64,000 nucleotides of DNA from Flammulina velutipes (Eukaryota > Basidiomycota > Agaricomycetes > Agaricales > Physalacriaceae): contig CM022373.1 of assembly GCA_011800155.1 (NCBI GenBank), positions 1,860,001 to 1,924,000 on the forward strand, read 5' to 3'. Position numbers and translations under genes: made by a program. Below the pieces are notes generated by a model. The model was not told the origin of the DNA and made no database searches. It saw only the letters and a list, made by a program, of their open reading frames with translations. How positions within the stretch are numbered: the first letter of the stretch is position 1; each line of letters begins with the position of its first letter. Below, piece after piece: positions 47,252-57,180 of this stretch.

Positions 47252-47258
47252 CTTCTAG
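46928..47258 (+). mobile_element. Non-autonomous Helitron, element 1
   Basis: Begins TCTACTATAATAAAGG after a host A (46927) and ends GGGTAACTTCTAG, followed by T: the TC...CTRR layout with insertion between A and T, no target duplication and no terminal inverted repeats. The 3' end matches that of element 2 at 13 of 14 bases (GGGTAACT.CTAGT); the subterminal hairpin is weak. No Rep/helicase coding. Inserted in the last exon of the membrane protein gene. Confidence 0.7.
46968..47026 (+). repeat. Three CTCATTGGCT direct repeats in element 1
   Basis: CTCATTGGCT occurs at about 46969, 46992 and 47015, at an even 23-bp spacing, and once more in element 2 near 47333. ATTGG is the CCAAT-box core on the other strand. 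Confidence 0.75.
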
Positions 47259-47764
47259 TCTTATATATTAAAAGACAAGTGGCCGATTCCTAATGCCATT
47301 GGTCCGATCGCAAAGACAAACAAAACGGCCTTCTCATTGGCTCCCCGGTAGGTTTCGGTCCGTTTCTGGACCTGGATTTGTGCGCCACACTGGTGGTGTC
47401 GCTCCAGTGTGCAGGGCATTGATTATATGAGAGTAGATAGTGGCAATAACTGACTTGCGGCGCCATGTCCAAGGCTACAGAGACTCAAGATGGGCTGCAC
47501 CACAGTGACCACACCACAAATCATCCAGTGGTTGACACTGGTTGTATTGTATGGCATGGCCAACAACGGACATGGGAGAGAATAGACAGTAGCGTTTAAC
47601 TTTACACATTGACACGGGCAACAGAATATTAGTGTCCGACAGGGGAACATTGATAGTAGATGCATGTTTGAGGGAATTCTGACATTAGTGCTCTGACTGA
47701 ATCATGGCAATGGCTTAGATGGCTTAGGTTTCAATTCCGTGGCGTAGCCACGGGTAACTGCTAG
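47259..47764 (+). mobile_element. Non-autonomous Helitron, element 2
   Basis: Begins TCTTATATATTAAAAG directly after the CTAG of element 1 and ends with a perfect hairpin, then GTAACTGCTAG followed by T (47765). The 5' end resembles that of element 1 and the 3' end is nearly identical. No coding for Rep/helicase. Positioned as if element 1 later inserted at the A|T border of this one. Confidence 0.75.
47737..47753 (+). repeat. Helitron 3' hairpin
   Basis: CCGTGGC-GTA-GCCACGG, a perfect 7-bp stem with a 3-nt loop, 7 nt before the terminal CTAG; the usual place of the Helitron transposition terminator. Confidence 0.85.
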
Positions 47765-48539
47765 TATTTAAGGAAACAATTCAATGTTTAATGGTATTGG
47801 GACACTTGTATTTTCATTGGTCGAAACTACAGATAAATTGACTTGGTGTTCCAATGTGGCGTTTGGTCATGCTGGGTTCTTCTGTTATAATGATATGTTG
47901 AACTCTTCGTGGCTACGAAAGGGCGGTGATAGTGGCAATGACCTCTGGGAGCAGACAGGACACCCTCTCTTGCTAGACTGACGTAGGACGGACACGATAC
48001 ATGCAGCTACGGCGGGCGCGAGACCTATACGACAGTACTATGTGACGATTGACATCGGAGGCAATGCCTCGGCAGCCACACCCACAGGGCTTAGGACACA
48101 TCAAACCGGCCAGTGAGGAGCGGGCTGGATCATATTCAGCCAACGGGTACATGAGGAGGTATACTTACCTTGGGTGTTAACGAAAGCAGTGTAAGATATA
48201 AAGGCCGATATCTGGCTAGAAATTGACGACGTGTTGGTGGATGGCAATAACAGCGATACATTGCCGACATTAGCGGCGACGGCGATGGATGTGAGCGTGA
48301 AGTCATCAACGGCGCCAAGGCAAGAAGACGTGACTATAGACGGGAGGCAGTTGACATAGCAATCATTCTTGTCTGGTTCAGGCCTGTTCTTCAGTCAGAC
48401 ACGTCGCCCTCCATTTAAATTAAGTGGCCTTGAAGTTGGAATTTCTGTGAAGGAAGCCCCCAGGAGGAGGAGAAATGAACTCCAAACGCCACGGTGGGCG
48501 GCCCGATCTCGGACTCTGAACTTGATCGACTCTTAATCA
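47765..48539. other. Intergenic, nothing recognised
   Basis: Begins with the former end of the membrane protein gene (TATTTAAGG onward to the TAA). The rest shows no gene. Confidence 0.5.
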
Positions 48540-49056
48540 ATGGCCACCATCATCGCCCCCCCGCAGCCAGACTACATTCGGAGACCAAATGAAAGCATGC
48601 GACTTATTCCTGCCTTTGTCATATCATCCTCCTTCATAACTACTCCATGGTTGTACTGTTTCGGATTGTTCCAACCATCCGCAGCGCTAAAGGCGATTGT
48701 CATCGTCCAAGCGGTCGAGCTCCTTCTCCAAATCGTCGGTTTCGCCAGCCTATTCATCATACCCCCGAGGGACGAGGAGCAGTATCTAGTTGAGCGTATA
48801 AAGAAGACTAACTTGGTGTCGCTCATGGGGTGGTGCTTCAAGTGGGCGCTCTATCCGAGTTCTTTCCAAGGTACGTCTTTCTCTTCTATAAAGCCGCTGC
48901 AGTGTAAATGACGATGATTTGGCAGTCCACTTGGCTGAATTTATCATTGGGTGCATGATCCCTATCGTTGGATGCTGGGTCATTCTCGGAGTACCACACC
49001 TGTTTGTCACCAAGTTTCCTCGTGGATCGGAAGAGGAAGCGAAGCATTTTGTATGA
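48540..49056 (+). CDS. Four-TM orphan membrane protein, copy B
   Basis: Paralogue of the gene at 42081, with the same two-exon layout: exon 1 ends SSFQG, exon 2 begins VHLAEFIIGCMIPIVGCWVI and ends EEEAKHFV. N-terminus MATIIAPPQPDYIRRPNESM. The second hydrophobic segment and the PPRDEEQ motif are almost unchanged, while the first third has diverged. Open frame is intact. Family not recognised. Confidence 0.7.
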
Positions 49057-49117
49057 GTATCTGCGTATTGGGCTGTGTTGTATTCTGCACCTTTGTGTAT
49101 TAGCCAACTTGTGCGCC

Positions 49118-49711
49118 ATGATCAAGCTCTTTCTGCTTTCTGTTATTCTTACGTCGCCATCAGGACTGTGCACCATCCTCAGCACTGTTATTTCTCTCTA
49201 CCAGAAAGGCTCGGTTGGCGAGTTCATGTCCTTCTTCTCCAAGACTCAGGACTGTTGCGGAGCGGACAACACAAGGACAACGGCAGAGCGTTCAGGAGAA
49301 CAACTGTATCGTCCATATCTACAACAGAGGAGGCGCTGAGCAGCTCGCTGGGAAGGCCTTTATGCTGGTCGATTACCATCGTAGCTAACGCGCGGCAGCT
49401 GTCATTATTACCGACCAAGAGTATCCATGCGCGTTCAGCAAGAGCTTGATGAGACGAAGATCGTTCTGGTGCGCTCATATCCTTCTTCCGTGGGGTGCAT
49501 GTTGTTTAATGAGTGTTGTAGCACAAGACCATCGAGTCGGTCCTTCAGCGAGGTGAGAAGCTGGACAACTTGGTTGATAGATCCAACGTGCTCTCTGCGC
49601 AGAGCAAGATGTTTTACAAGACGGCGAAGAAAGTGCGTTATACCGTGTTGCGGCTTGACTACGAATACTGACGTCGTCCCCTAGCAAAACTCATGTTGCG
49701 TGGTTATGTGA
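49118..49711 (+). pseudogene. YKT6-like SNARE pseudogene, copy B
   Basis: Starts MIKLFLLSVILTSPSGLCTI, then YQKGSVGEFMSFFSKT. An extra CAGGACT after SKT shifts the frame. A deletion of roughly 130 bp joins DQEYP directly to MRVQQELDETKIVL, removing the end of the longin domain. The SNARE helix ([20 protein letters not shown]) and the terminal QNSCCVVM with its preceding intron survive. The breaks differ from those in copy A, so the two copies decayed mostly independently, or from different parents. Confidence 0.88.
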
Positions 49712-49986
49712 TGCGCTTAGAGCATTCTGTCGTGGACGCCCAAGATCTTAGCCTCATCTCTATACACCTCCAAGTTTCTTGTATACAATAATACCCTTCC
49801 ATCCCTTCATCGCCTTCGCCATCATTCAACTTTTCTCCCTCGCCATGGAACCAATCCCATCTTTCCGGCGACGACGACTCATTTGCTTCCTTCCTCCCTT
49901 TTCCTGCCTTTTCTCGGGCTCAGAATCAATCGACGACGACCATCTCTTGGTGTTACTGCCACCATTATCAGACGGGTTCTTCAGGT

Positions 49987-50667
49987 ATGCACCCTCCCAC
50001 TTTATCTTCACCTTCGTACCAATCCCTCGTTTCCAGCGACGACGATAACTCTGACGATGATCGTGACTTTATGGCATCGATCCTTTCGCCGTCGAACGAG
50101 TCCCTTCTTTCAACTTCGAAGTCTCTCCAGTCACTTTTGAGCGAGGCGGACGACGATGATTCTTTCGACGCGCTTCCCTCCTATGGCGCCTTCCCTCTTT
50201 CGCCTTCTACAGCGCCATCTCCGCCACAGAGATCGACTCAACCGGACGACGACCCCTCGAGCCAAGAGGGCGAGGATGTTGAGCTCGCTAAACATTTACC
50301 CATGCGCATGGACAACTGGTTAGCGAGCTCAACATCATTCCCTTTGCTCCTCGACGAGTGCGAACCACCGATGGAGACTGCTGAAGAGGAAGAGGAACCT
50401 GATATGGACGAGGACGACGTCTTTCTTTCTATGGTTAGAGTCGTATACGATATGCGAATTATCCCCTCCGCCGAGGATCTCCTTGAGCCGGATTACCGCC
50501 CACTCCCTTCACCATCTTTGTCTTCGATTACGGCTTCTGTCAAGCTGGGGATGAGGCGCACTAGGAAGATTCTTGATACGAGTGTCGTTTCTCCATCTGG
50601 ACGACTGGTTCGACGGGCACGCGAACCTACGATGGGATCGCCGCTCAAATCGCTGTGGCGCAGTTGA
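49987..50667 (+). CDS. Acidic Ser/Asp/Glu-rich orphan protein
   Basis: ATG 49987, single exon, 226 aa. Low complexity: SSDDDNSDDDRD, SILSPSNESLLS, SEADDDDSF, TAEEEEEPDMDEDD, then a more ordered C-terminal part (MVRVVYDMRIIPSAEDLLEP, LGMRRTRKILDTSVV) and a basic tail ending SPLKSLWRS. No domain recognised. The start may lie further upstream, since TCAG|GTATGC at the ATG can also be read as a splice donor. Broken paralogue at 43797. Confidence 0.5.
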   Translation: MHPPTLSSPSYQSLVSSDDDNSDDDRDFMASILSPSNESLLSTSKSLQSLLSEADDDDSFDALPSYGAFPLSPSTAPSPPQRSTQPDDDPSSQEGEDVELAKHLPMRMDNWLASSTSFPLLLDECEPPMETAEEEEEPDMDEDDVFLSMVRVVYDMRIIPSAEDLLEPDYRPLPSPSLSSITASVKLGMRRTRKILDTSVVSPSGRLVRRAREPTMGSPLKSLWRS

Positions 50668-51090
50668 TGTGTGGGGATGGAGTTATTTATATTCCTACTT
50701 GGGTTTGGGGTTTTGGGCTTCGTCTGGGAGTACTTTACACGTCGTAAATCTCCGTATTTATATTGGATAGAGAACTTAGAAGAATAGACAACTTTCCTGT
50801 TTTACATCGTGTGATTACAAGTTCGGAGCATCGGCCCGCGTTCATTTGAACTTGATGAACGACCGCCATGGTGAGTGCTTCGCGGACTGCGCCTGAGCAT
50901 GTACACTGAGAAGCAAGTAGGACTTTAGATTGCTTTCCATATCGAGACAGTACAGTCATTTGTGCCATTGGTCCACGTACATCTACACCCTTCGGTAGAC
51001 GTATACATTCATTCTGCCATGAGGCTGACATGTTTATAAGGAGGAGCGCCCGCTCCGCAGCACTACCAACAGCTTTTGCCAACGACCGCC
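50668..51090. other. Intergenic, nothing recognised
   Basis: No gene; presumed promoter of the next gene at the right end. Confidence 0.5.
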
Positions 51091-52235
51091 ATGCTCCTCT
51101 TTGAAGTCTTGAAGTTCATTACTTCCCCTCCTCATCCTGACAAGATGCCCAGCACGTTTCCATCTCATATCCTGCCGATCCCATCAAAGCGCATTCCCCC
51201 CTTGCTTCAGAAGTACTCTCTAAGCGAGCCCATCCGCCACGCCATCTTGATGTTGAAGGATGACCCAGAGAATGAGGACCTCTCTAACGAGTTCGAGAAG
51301 ATGCGCGTCATGCAGTTCTCTCAATACCGCTCCGAGAAATCCCTACACGAATGTATATTGGTCGAATACGCCTACCAGCCTATCACTGCTCTACAGCCCC
51401 TTGCTGTTGACTCGCGAGTGGCGCGTCTTGAACACTACAAGCGTGACAACATAGGGCTGTATCGGTTGGACTCGACTTCGCCGTAAGCGCTATTTCCTCA
51501 TTGTGATTGAGAACACTGATAGCTTACACTTCGTAGGTATTTAATGACGAACATCATCAGGACCAGCAGGGTTGACAAGTTCGACCATATCAGTATTAGC
51601 GACAAAGTTCCCTTTTCGAAAACGCAGGACTTCTCGGGCCTCCTCCTACCCCACTACAAGCTAGTGCGGTCCTTCCGCCCGCCTCCCGGTACTCTGAACG
51701 TTATCGAAGCCATTTCCATCGCCGATGCCGTGGCGTCTGCTATTAGAGAATACAGCAGTCTGCATTACATGTCCTTCTGGTTTGCGAACATGATGTACCT
51801 CGCGACAAAGTCCTACATCAACTTTGACGGTGTCGAAAACAAATCAACGTCGGGCCTCGCCGCAGCGGGAAAATTCAAAGGTTTCAAGCTTGTCGACCCG
51901 GACACTGGCGACATCAACCTCGAACATTGGTCCAAGAATGAACGGGGGCTGGAAGACCTCTACGAACGCTTCTATACTCCCGGATTTTCTACAAAACCCC
52001 CGGAGGACCTGGATGCCTTGTTGCGGCTTGTCTCAAAAGACAAAGAGCTGCTTGGAAGAGAAGGAGCATCGGAGCCCCTGGGTGTCCCGTCTATCGTCGC
52101 TGCTGCGCAGGTGAACCAGAACGAGCTTTCTGAGTTTTTCCTGAACAAGTACCAGGCTGCCCGTGACCGCAGGGTATGCTTGCTGCTACATAACATATCT
52201 CGCCACACACTGATGATTATCAACAGGAGCGCTAA
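51091..52235 (+). CDS. Hypothetical agaric protein
   Basis: ATG 51091. Exon 1 to DSTSP, a GTAAGC...GTAG intron, then YLMTNIIRTSRVDKFDHISI and a long exon to QAARDRR. With the last GTATGC...ACAG intron removed the protein ends RDRRER at 52235 (about 350 aa); without it the frame would stop sooner. Soluble, mixed alpha/beta composition, with YSLSEPIRHAILMLKDDPEN near the start. No domain recognised; it looks like a lineage-restricted family of mushroom genomes. Confidence 0.65.
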
Positions 52236-52871
52236 CACTACTCCCAAGAACACTTTCCTGGTAGCCCTGTTCGGGTTCTCTATGAGTGTCAGGAGAAATG
52301 AGGCAGGGAGTTGCGTACTATCATTTTTTTTGTGATTCCTCTACTATGTATATATATTCTTGACTACTTGTGTCCTTCGTTTGCTGTTCAATAAGTCGAA
52401 CTGAAGATGAGGGAATCCTCCTTGTATATAACATGTCAGATTGTGGCGCTAGGTTCTTCGGCTTAGGATCTATAAATCAATGCCATTTCTCATGCAATTG
52501 ATACTATATATGTCTTCAGACTTCGCCTCCGTAGCTAAATCGGAAAGACGAAGGGAAAGAACTCATTTGGATTCTTCAACCAACTCGAGTGTCACGTCAT
52601 TACAAGCACTAGGAGCCATTTTCTTTCGAGTATTCCCGGGCCGTCATTCTTCCTCTTGATTTGAATAGCGGGATTTGGGTGGGACGGTCTTTGGAACAAA
52701 GAAGGGATGTGGCGTCTTCGTCATCTTCAATCAACTAACACGATCATTCACTCATTCCGTGTATGAAAAATGCATTGCAGTCAGTTGCTGTGTGATGGGT
52801 ATTGATAGTACATTGAGTGATCATGATGAATGTGTTTGAAAAGAAAAAAAAAGTTGTTGGCAACATTCAAG
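52236..52871. other. Intergenic, nothing recognised
   Basis: Convergent 3' ends of two genes; an A-rich tract at about 52843-52852. Confidence 0.5.
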
Positions 52872-53812
52872 TCAAGGAACCGCGATGAAAGGCAACGGCG
52901 CCTGATCCAAGTTGGCGTAAAACCCAGTGAAGGGCCTATTCGGATCCCATCCGCCCATGTTGACGCCAGATCGCACGCCCAGAAGCCCACATCGGAGTCT
53001 CTGGCCGCCCTGTTTCTTGAACTTGACGGCCATATCCATATGGGCCTCGAAAATCTCCACATTAGCATCCAGGTCCTCCTCGCCGCCGCCGCCGTCGGCG
53101 GTCCACACCGGGGTGCAATTCATCTGGAACGTGCCACCAGAGATGGTGACATTACCGAGATGGACGTCCGCAACGAAACAGCGGCCAGAGACGGCGACGG
53201 TATCCTCTTGACGAGCAGCCGGGAAGTTGGCTAGGTCGGGACACTGGATCGGGTCGGTTACTTGCAAGTCGGAAATGACAATCTCATGCATCGGGCCAAA
53301 GTTGTCGTCCCTCAGGGCACGACAGATCATGCGTCCGTTCTCGACGTAGCTGCTGGACACGTCCGGGATGTACACGCGGGCCGTAGGAGTTACCCCCTTC
53401 AATGACCACTCATCGATGGTTCGGTGGATAGAGTTGTATTGGGGTTTACCGTCGACGCCGAGGAGAGCGTGCTGGAGCAAAGAGTCGTCGATGGCGTAGA
53501 AATCGAATGCACCGAGTTTGTAGGACTGGGCAATCGGCAGGGGCGAAACGACGAGGGGGATAGATGGCTTCAGTGGGATGGTGGGAGGCTGAGCATTGGC
53601 GCACGAGCGTGGTCGCTTGACTTTCCGCGGGGATTTCCGCGCTGCGGTGGGCGGGGGAGTGGCAGTGACTGTGCGTTTAGCTTTTTTGGACGGTGACGGG
53701 CCATCGTCTACAGATTCGTCGGGCGCAGCCCTCTTCTTGCCTTTCTTTGGAGACACTTGAGTAAAAATGTGGCGGACTGAATGAATGAAAAGTACTGACC
53801 ATGGAAGTCGTG
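52872..53812 (-). CDS. Hypothetical nuclear-type protein with basic N-terminus
   Basis: The main exon begins SPKKGKKRAAPDESVDDGPS, followed by SPSKKAKR and ARKSPRKVKRPRS, which look like nuclear localisation signals. A globular part of about 220 residues follows (SYKLGAFDFYAIDDSLLQHA to the C-terminal FTGFYANLDQAPLPFIAVP). I placed the start at ATG 53812: ATGGTCA|GTACTT...TCAAG|TGTCTCC gives MVMSPKKG, and the second Met codon is formed across the splice. The start is uncertain. No domain recognised. Confidence 0.6.
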
Positions 53813-54111
53813 AATGAAGAGTGAACACGTCTGCGATGAACTGAAATATGCAAAGGACTGAGCTGTGTTAGCCCGGGGCAGACAAAGGACGCCATTGTAG
53901 TGGGCAAGCGCAGAAAGCAAAGTTTGAAATCGGCGCTAATAAGATAAGCCATTTGTAGTAGCACTCGCCACCACGAGGCAAAGTCCCATTGTCGGCACCC
54001 CGTCCGACGCAGGAGATGGTGATCGTGGTCAAAGGCAAAGAACAATCCTCGCAAACAACGCACAACAACGCGAGTCGCGTCCCAATCAAAATGTGGCGCA
54101 ACTATTTTATA

Positions 54112-54940
54112 TTACAGCTTTCCAGGCAGCCTCCCTGCGCCACTTAATCTAACTGTCTCCCCATTCACGTACGGACACTCAAGAACCCATCTCACCGTTC
54201 TCGCAAACTCATGCGGATCGCCAAACCTCTTTGGATACACGACTCCGCCCTCAATCAAGTTGTTGCGCACGCGTTCGGGCATAGCCTGAGTCATGCTGCT
54301 CGCAAAGACGCCAGGCGCAATCGTCACTACGCGCACAGCGTACCGCGCGAGGTCGCGCGCCATGGGCAGCGCCATCGACCGTAGCGCGCCTTTCGACGCA
54401 GCGTACGCCGTCTGTCCAGGCTGTCCTTCGAAAGCAGCGGCACTAGAAACCATGATGATCACTCCCTTCTCCTCATCTCCTCCCTCCTCTGACGCCACAT
54501 CCACAAGATGCTTCAGCGCAAGCCGTGTTAGGTTGAACGTCCCCGTCAAATTGACAGCTAGCACATAGTCCCACAGATCCAATGCATGCGGCTCCTTTTT
54601 GGTGTCGATGATCTTGGCCGCTGTGCCGATTCCAGCACAATTGACTACTCCTCCGAGTCGGGCAAGCGTTTCGTGTGTCCAGGCGACGGTGCGGCTGACA
54701 GCGGACTCGATGTCGGAGACAGAAGTTATGTCTGTTTCGATGTATATCGCCTTTTCCTGTGGCAAAGAATCTGGAGGGGACCGGTCGACGATGGATACAT
54801 ATGCTCCGCATGCCAGCAAGTCAAGGACAGTAGCTAGACCCAGGCCTGAAGAGCTATAGATCGAGGTGTTAGTCAGTGCAATCCAATGACAGAAATACTC
54901 ACCCACCAGAGACGATGAACGTCCTGTTCGATATTCTCAT
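54112..54940 (-). CDS. Short-chain dehydrogenase, HSD10-like
   Basis: NAD-dependent oxidoreductase. ATG 54940; the first exon (RISNRTFIVSGG) joins to SSGLGLATVLDLL, completing the TGxxxGxG-type cofactor loop (GGSSGLG). NCAG (in VVNCAGIGTA), the catalytic Ser in MVSSAAAFEGQPGQ and YxxxK (YAASKGAL) are all present. The C-terminal region TIAPGVFASSM, MPERVRNNL, GDPHEFARTV and LSGAGR matches 17-beta-HSD10 / 3-hydroxyacyl-CoA dehydrogenase type 2, an enzyme of branched-chain amino acid and fatty acid oxidation in mitochondria. Two exons, 258 aa or so. Confidence 0.9.
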
Positions 54941-55109
54941 GATGGTCAATGTTCAAGCTTTCATGGACGCACCGGGTAATTGACCGGCTAACTTATTCGG
55001 CCAGGTGATACCCCTCGAGATCGTTCGATAGGCTATAGAATAGACGTGCCCATGTGTAAATAGTACATGTTGATAAGTTATAGTTTGTATGTCTAATAGG
55101 AACGTGGGC

Positions 55110-57022
55110 TCAGTCATCCTCCTCCTCGCTCTCGTCGTCTGACTCCCAAACCTCTACATGATACCTCTTTCTATCCCTCCAGCTCGCATACACACTCAGC
55201 ATAACAGCAATAAAGCATCCCCCAATCGTCAAATACAGTGTATCCACGTAACATCCCTTCCCTTCCATACACTGCCCATTCACAACACTAACCGCATGTG
55301 AATCGAGATTACGACCAAACGCCAGCGAGAACAGATTCCCGCCAAACATCGGGGCAAGTGATATGTATCCCCAATTCTCCGAGAAATGGGCTATGCCAGC
55401 ATTCAGTGAAGCCCGATGATTCACAAAAGGACAACGTACGCATGCCGAACCACTCAATGCAGATGGTAGGATAGATACCGAAGATACTCCCATGCCCCAT
55501 TCCCAGAAGCGTACTCGCCATCCACAAGTGTTGGATCGAGTCGATGTTGGCCGCTACGACTTGCGAGAGCAGCACGATGGAGGAAACGAGGATGAGCATG
55601 TATGAACGTGGGAGCTGAAAGTGGTGTTTCGAAACGTCAGAGACGAGGCCAATGAAGATGCGGCCAAGACAGTTGGTGACGCTTATGGCGGAGACTTGTG
55701 CAGATTGCCATGTTGAAGCATCTATGGGAGAGTAGACATCTGTTGAGCGTGCGTATAAGGCTTGAGACATGGATCCGACATTGTTGATATCTGAGAGACG
55801 GTCAATGGATGAACTGAGTCCAAAGTGGGAAACGTACACATGAGACCCGTGCCACTAACTACCGGAATGTAAGAAAAACAGCATAAATTTAGAAAGCGTT
55901 GTACTCACGGAGAGATAGAATAACGAAAAGCAGCCAGAACTCAAAAGTACACCACAGTGCACGTCCATATATGTTTGGAAGGGGCCCATCATGTAGCAGG
56001 ACCTTGCTAGGATGGCTGAAGCTACCTCTACCCGTGCCTGCACTGCTAGATCGATGATGTCGTTTGGTCGCCCGTGTGGGACTTAACTCTACACCGTCTA
56101 TAGAACCGGGAATGAAATGTACTGCCGGCGTTGTGAGCTCCTGAACGTGTGAAACGACGACCTCGGGTGGCTGCTCGCGTAAGAGCGGTGTTCGGCTCCC
56201 ATCGCGTTGCATGGTGGGCGCTTCGATTTCGGCGGGTTCGCCAGAAGGATGGTGTATGGGTATATAGCGAACAAGGAAGAAACCAGATATCATTGGGAGG
56301 GCAGTCCCCAACGAGAGAACAAGAAGGAAAGATGAAGTGTTGCCGGGAAAAATGAAATGAGCGATGGTGGAAAATAGGAATGCGGATAGGCCGAAGCCAG
56401 ATATGACGATGCCTGTCGCCGATGCACGTAGTTTGTCGGGGAAGTTCTTCGCAGCGGCGTTGACTGCTCCGCTGAGACCTGCGTTCCCGCCAGCGCCAGT
56501 CATGTAGCCAAAAGCGATCATGCAGGCAAAGGTCAGGTCAGAGATAGTAGTCTGGCCTGCAGTCAAGCCGGTGTCGTAGATATGGCGAAGGCCAGAATAG
56601 CCAGTGAAGAGGAGGATGCATGCACATATCATGGGAATCTTGGGTCCACGTACGTCGACAACTCTACCCCAGATAGGTCCACTGCTGTACACGCCGACTA
56701 TTCGTAGTTGTCAATAATGATCTACGTATAACTAGTACCAACACGCACCATTCCCAGCCAATGCAATGAGGTTGAGCTTTGTATGATTGATATTGAGTCG
56801 TTCCCCGAGTTGGGGCGCGTACGCTGTGAGGAACGTCAGTATTACCAACAGCGATTCTCGTATCCAACACACCAGAATAGACCTAGCACGCCATTCAGCT
56901 CAATTCGCCCGGCAGAGATGGCGACAACTCACATAATTCGTCCCAGCACCAAGCGCGACGGCCAGCGACGCTGTCAACGTCAAAATTCGAGACGCGCTGA
57001 ACGGCCCAGGAAGCGAAGACAT
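55110..57022 (-). CDS. MFS transporter with nodulin-like N-half (MCH1/YMR155W-like)
   Basis: ATG 57022; exon 1 ends GAGTNY. A 10-nt microexon (56873-56882) gives VYS, and the next exon AYAPQLGERLNINHTKLNLI, rebuilding the family's GTxYxYSxYAPQL start. A large cytosolic loop sits between the two six-TM halves (EAPTMQRDGSRTPLLREQPP and a Ser-rich stretch). The second half has ISVTNCLGRIFIGLVSDV and LGMGHGSIFGIYPTICIEWF, with an acidic C-tail ending SDDESEEEDD. Monocarboxylate-like or vacuolar transport is known for relatives; substrate here unknown. Confidence 0.88.
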
Positions 57023-57180
57023 TGAATGATGGTGAGAGGGCAAGAAGCAAGTAAAATTATCGCAAATGCATGGACACAAAGATAGGATAAATGACAGGGA
57101 TAAGACAACACTCCGAGAGTCCGAATCACCCTCGATCGGCTATCAAACGGCATCCCGGTCCGGAAGACAGTGTGGCGTAG

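Larger units (their letters stand above)
48540..50440 (+). repeat. Segmental duplication, copy B
   Basis: Same order as copy A (42081-44170): four-TM gene, SNARE pseudogene, acidic protein gene, same strand, about 6.4 kb downstream. Confidence 0.85.
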
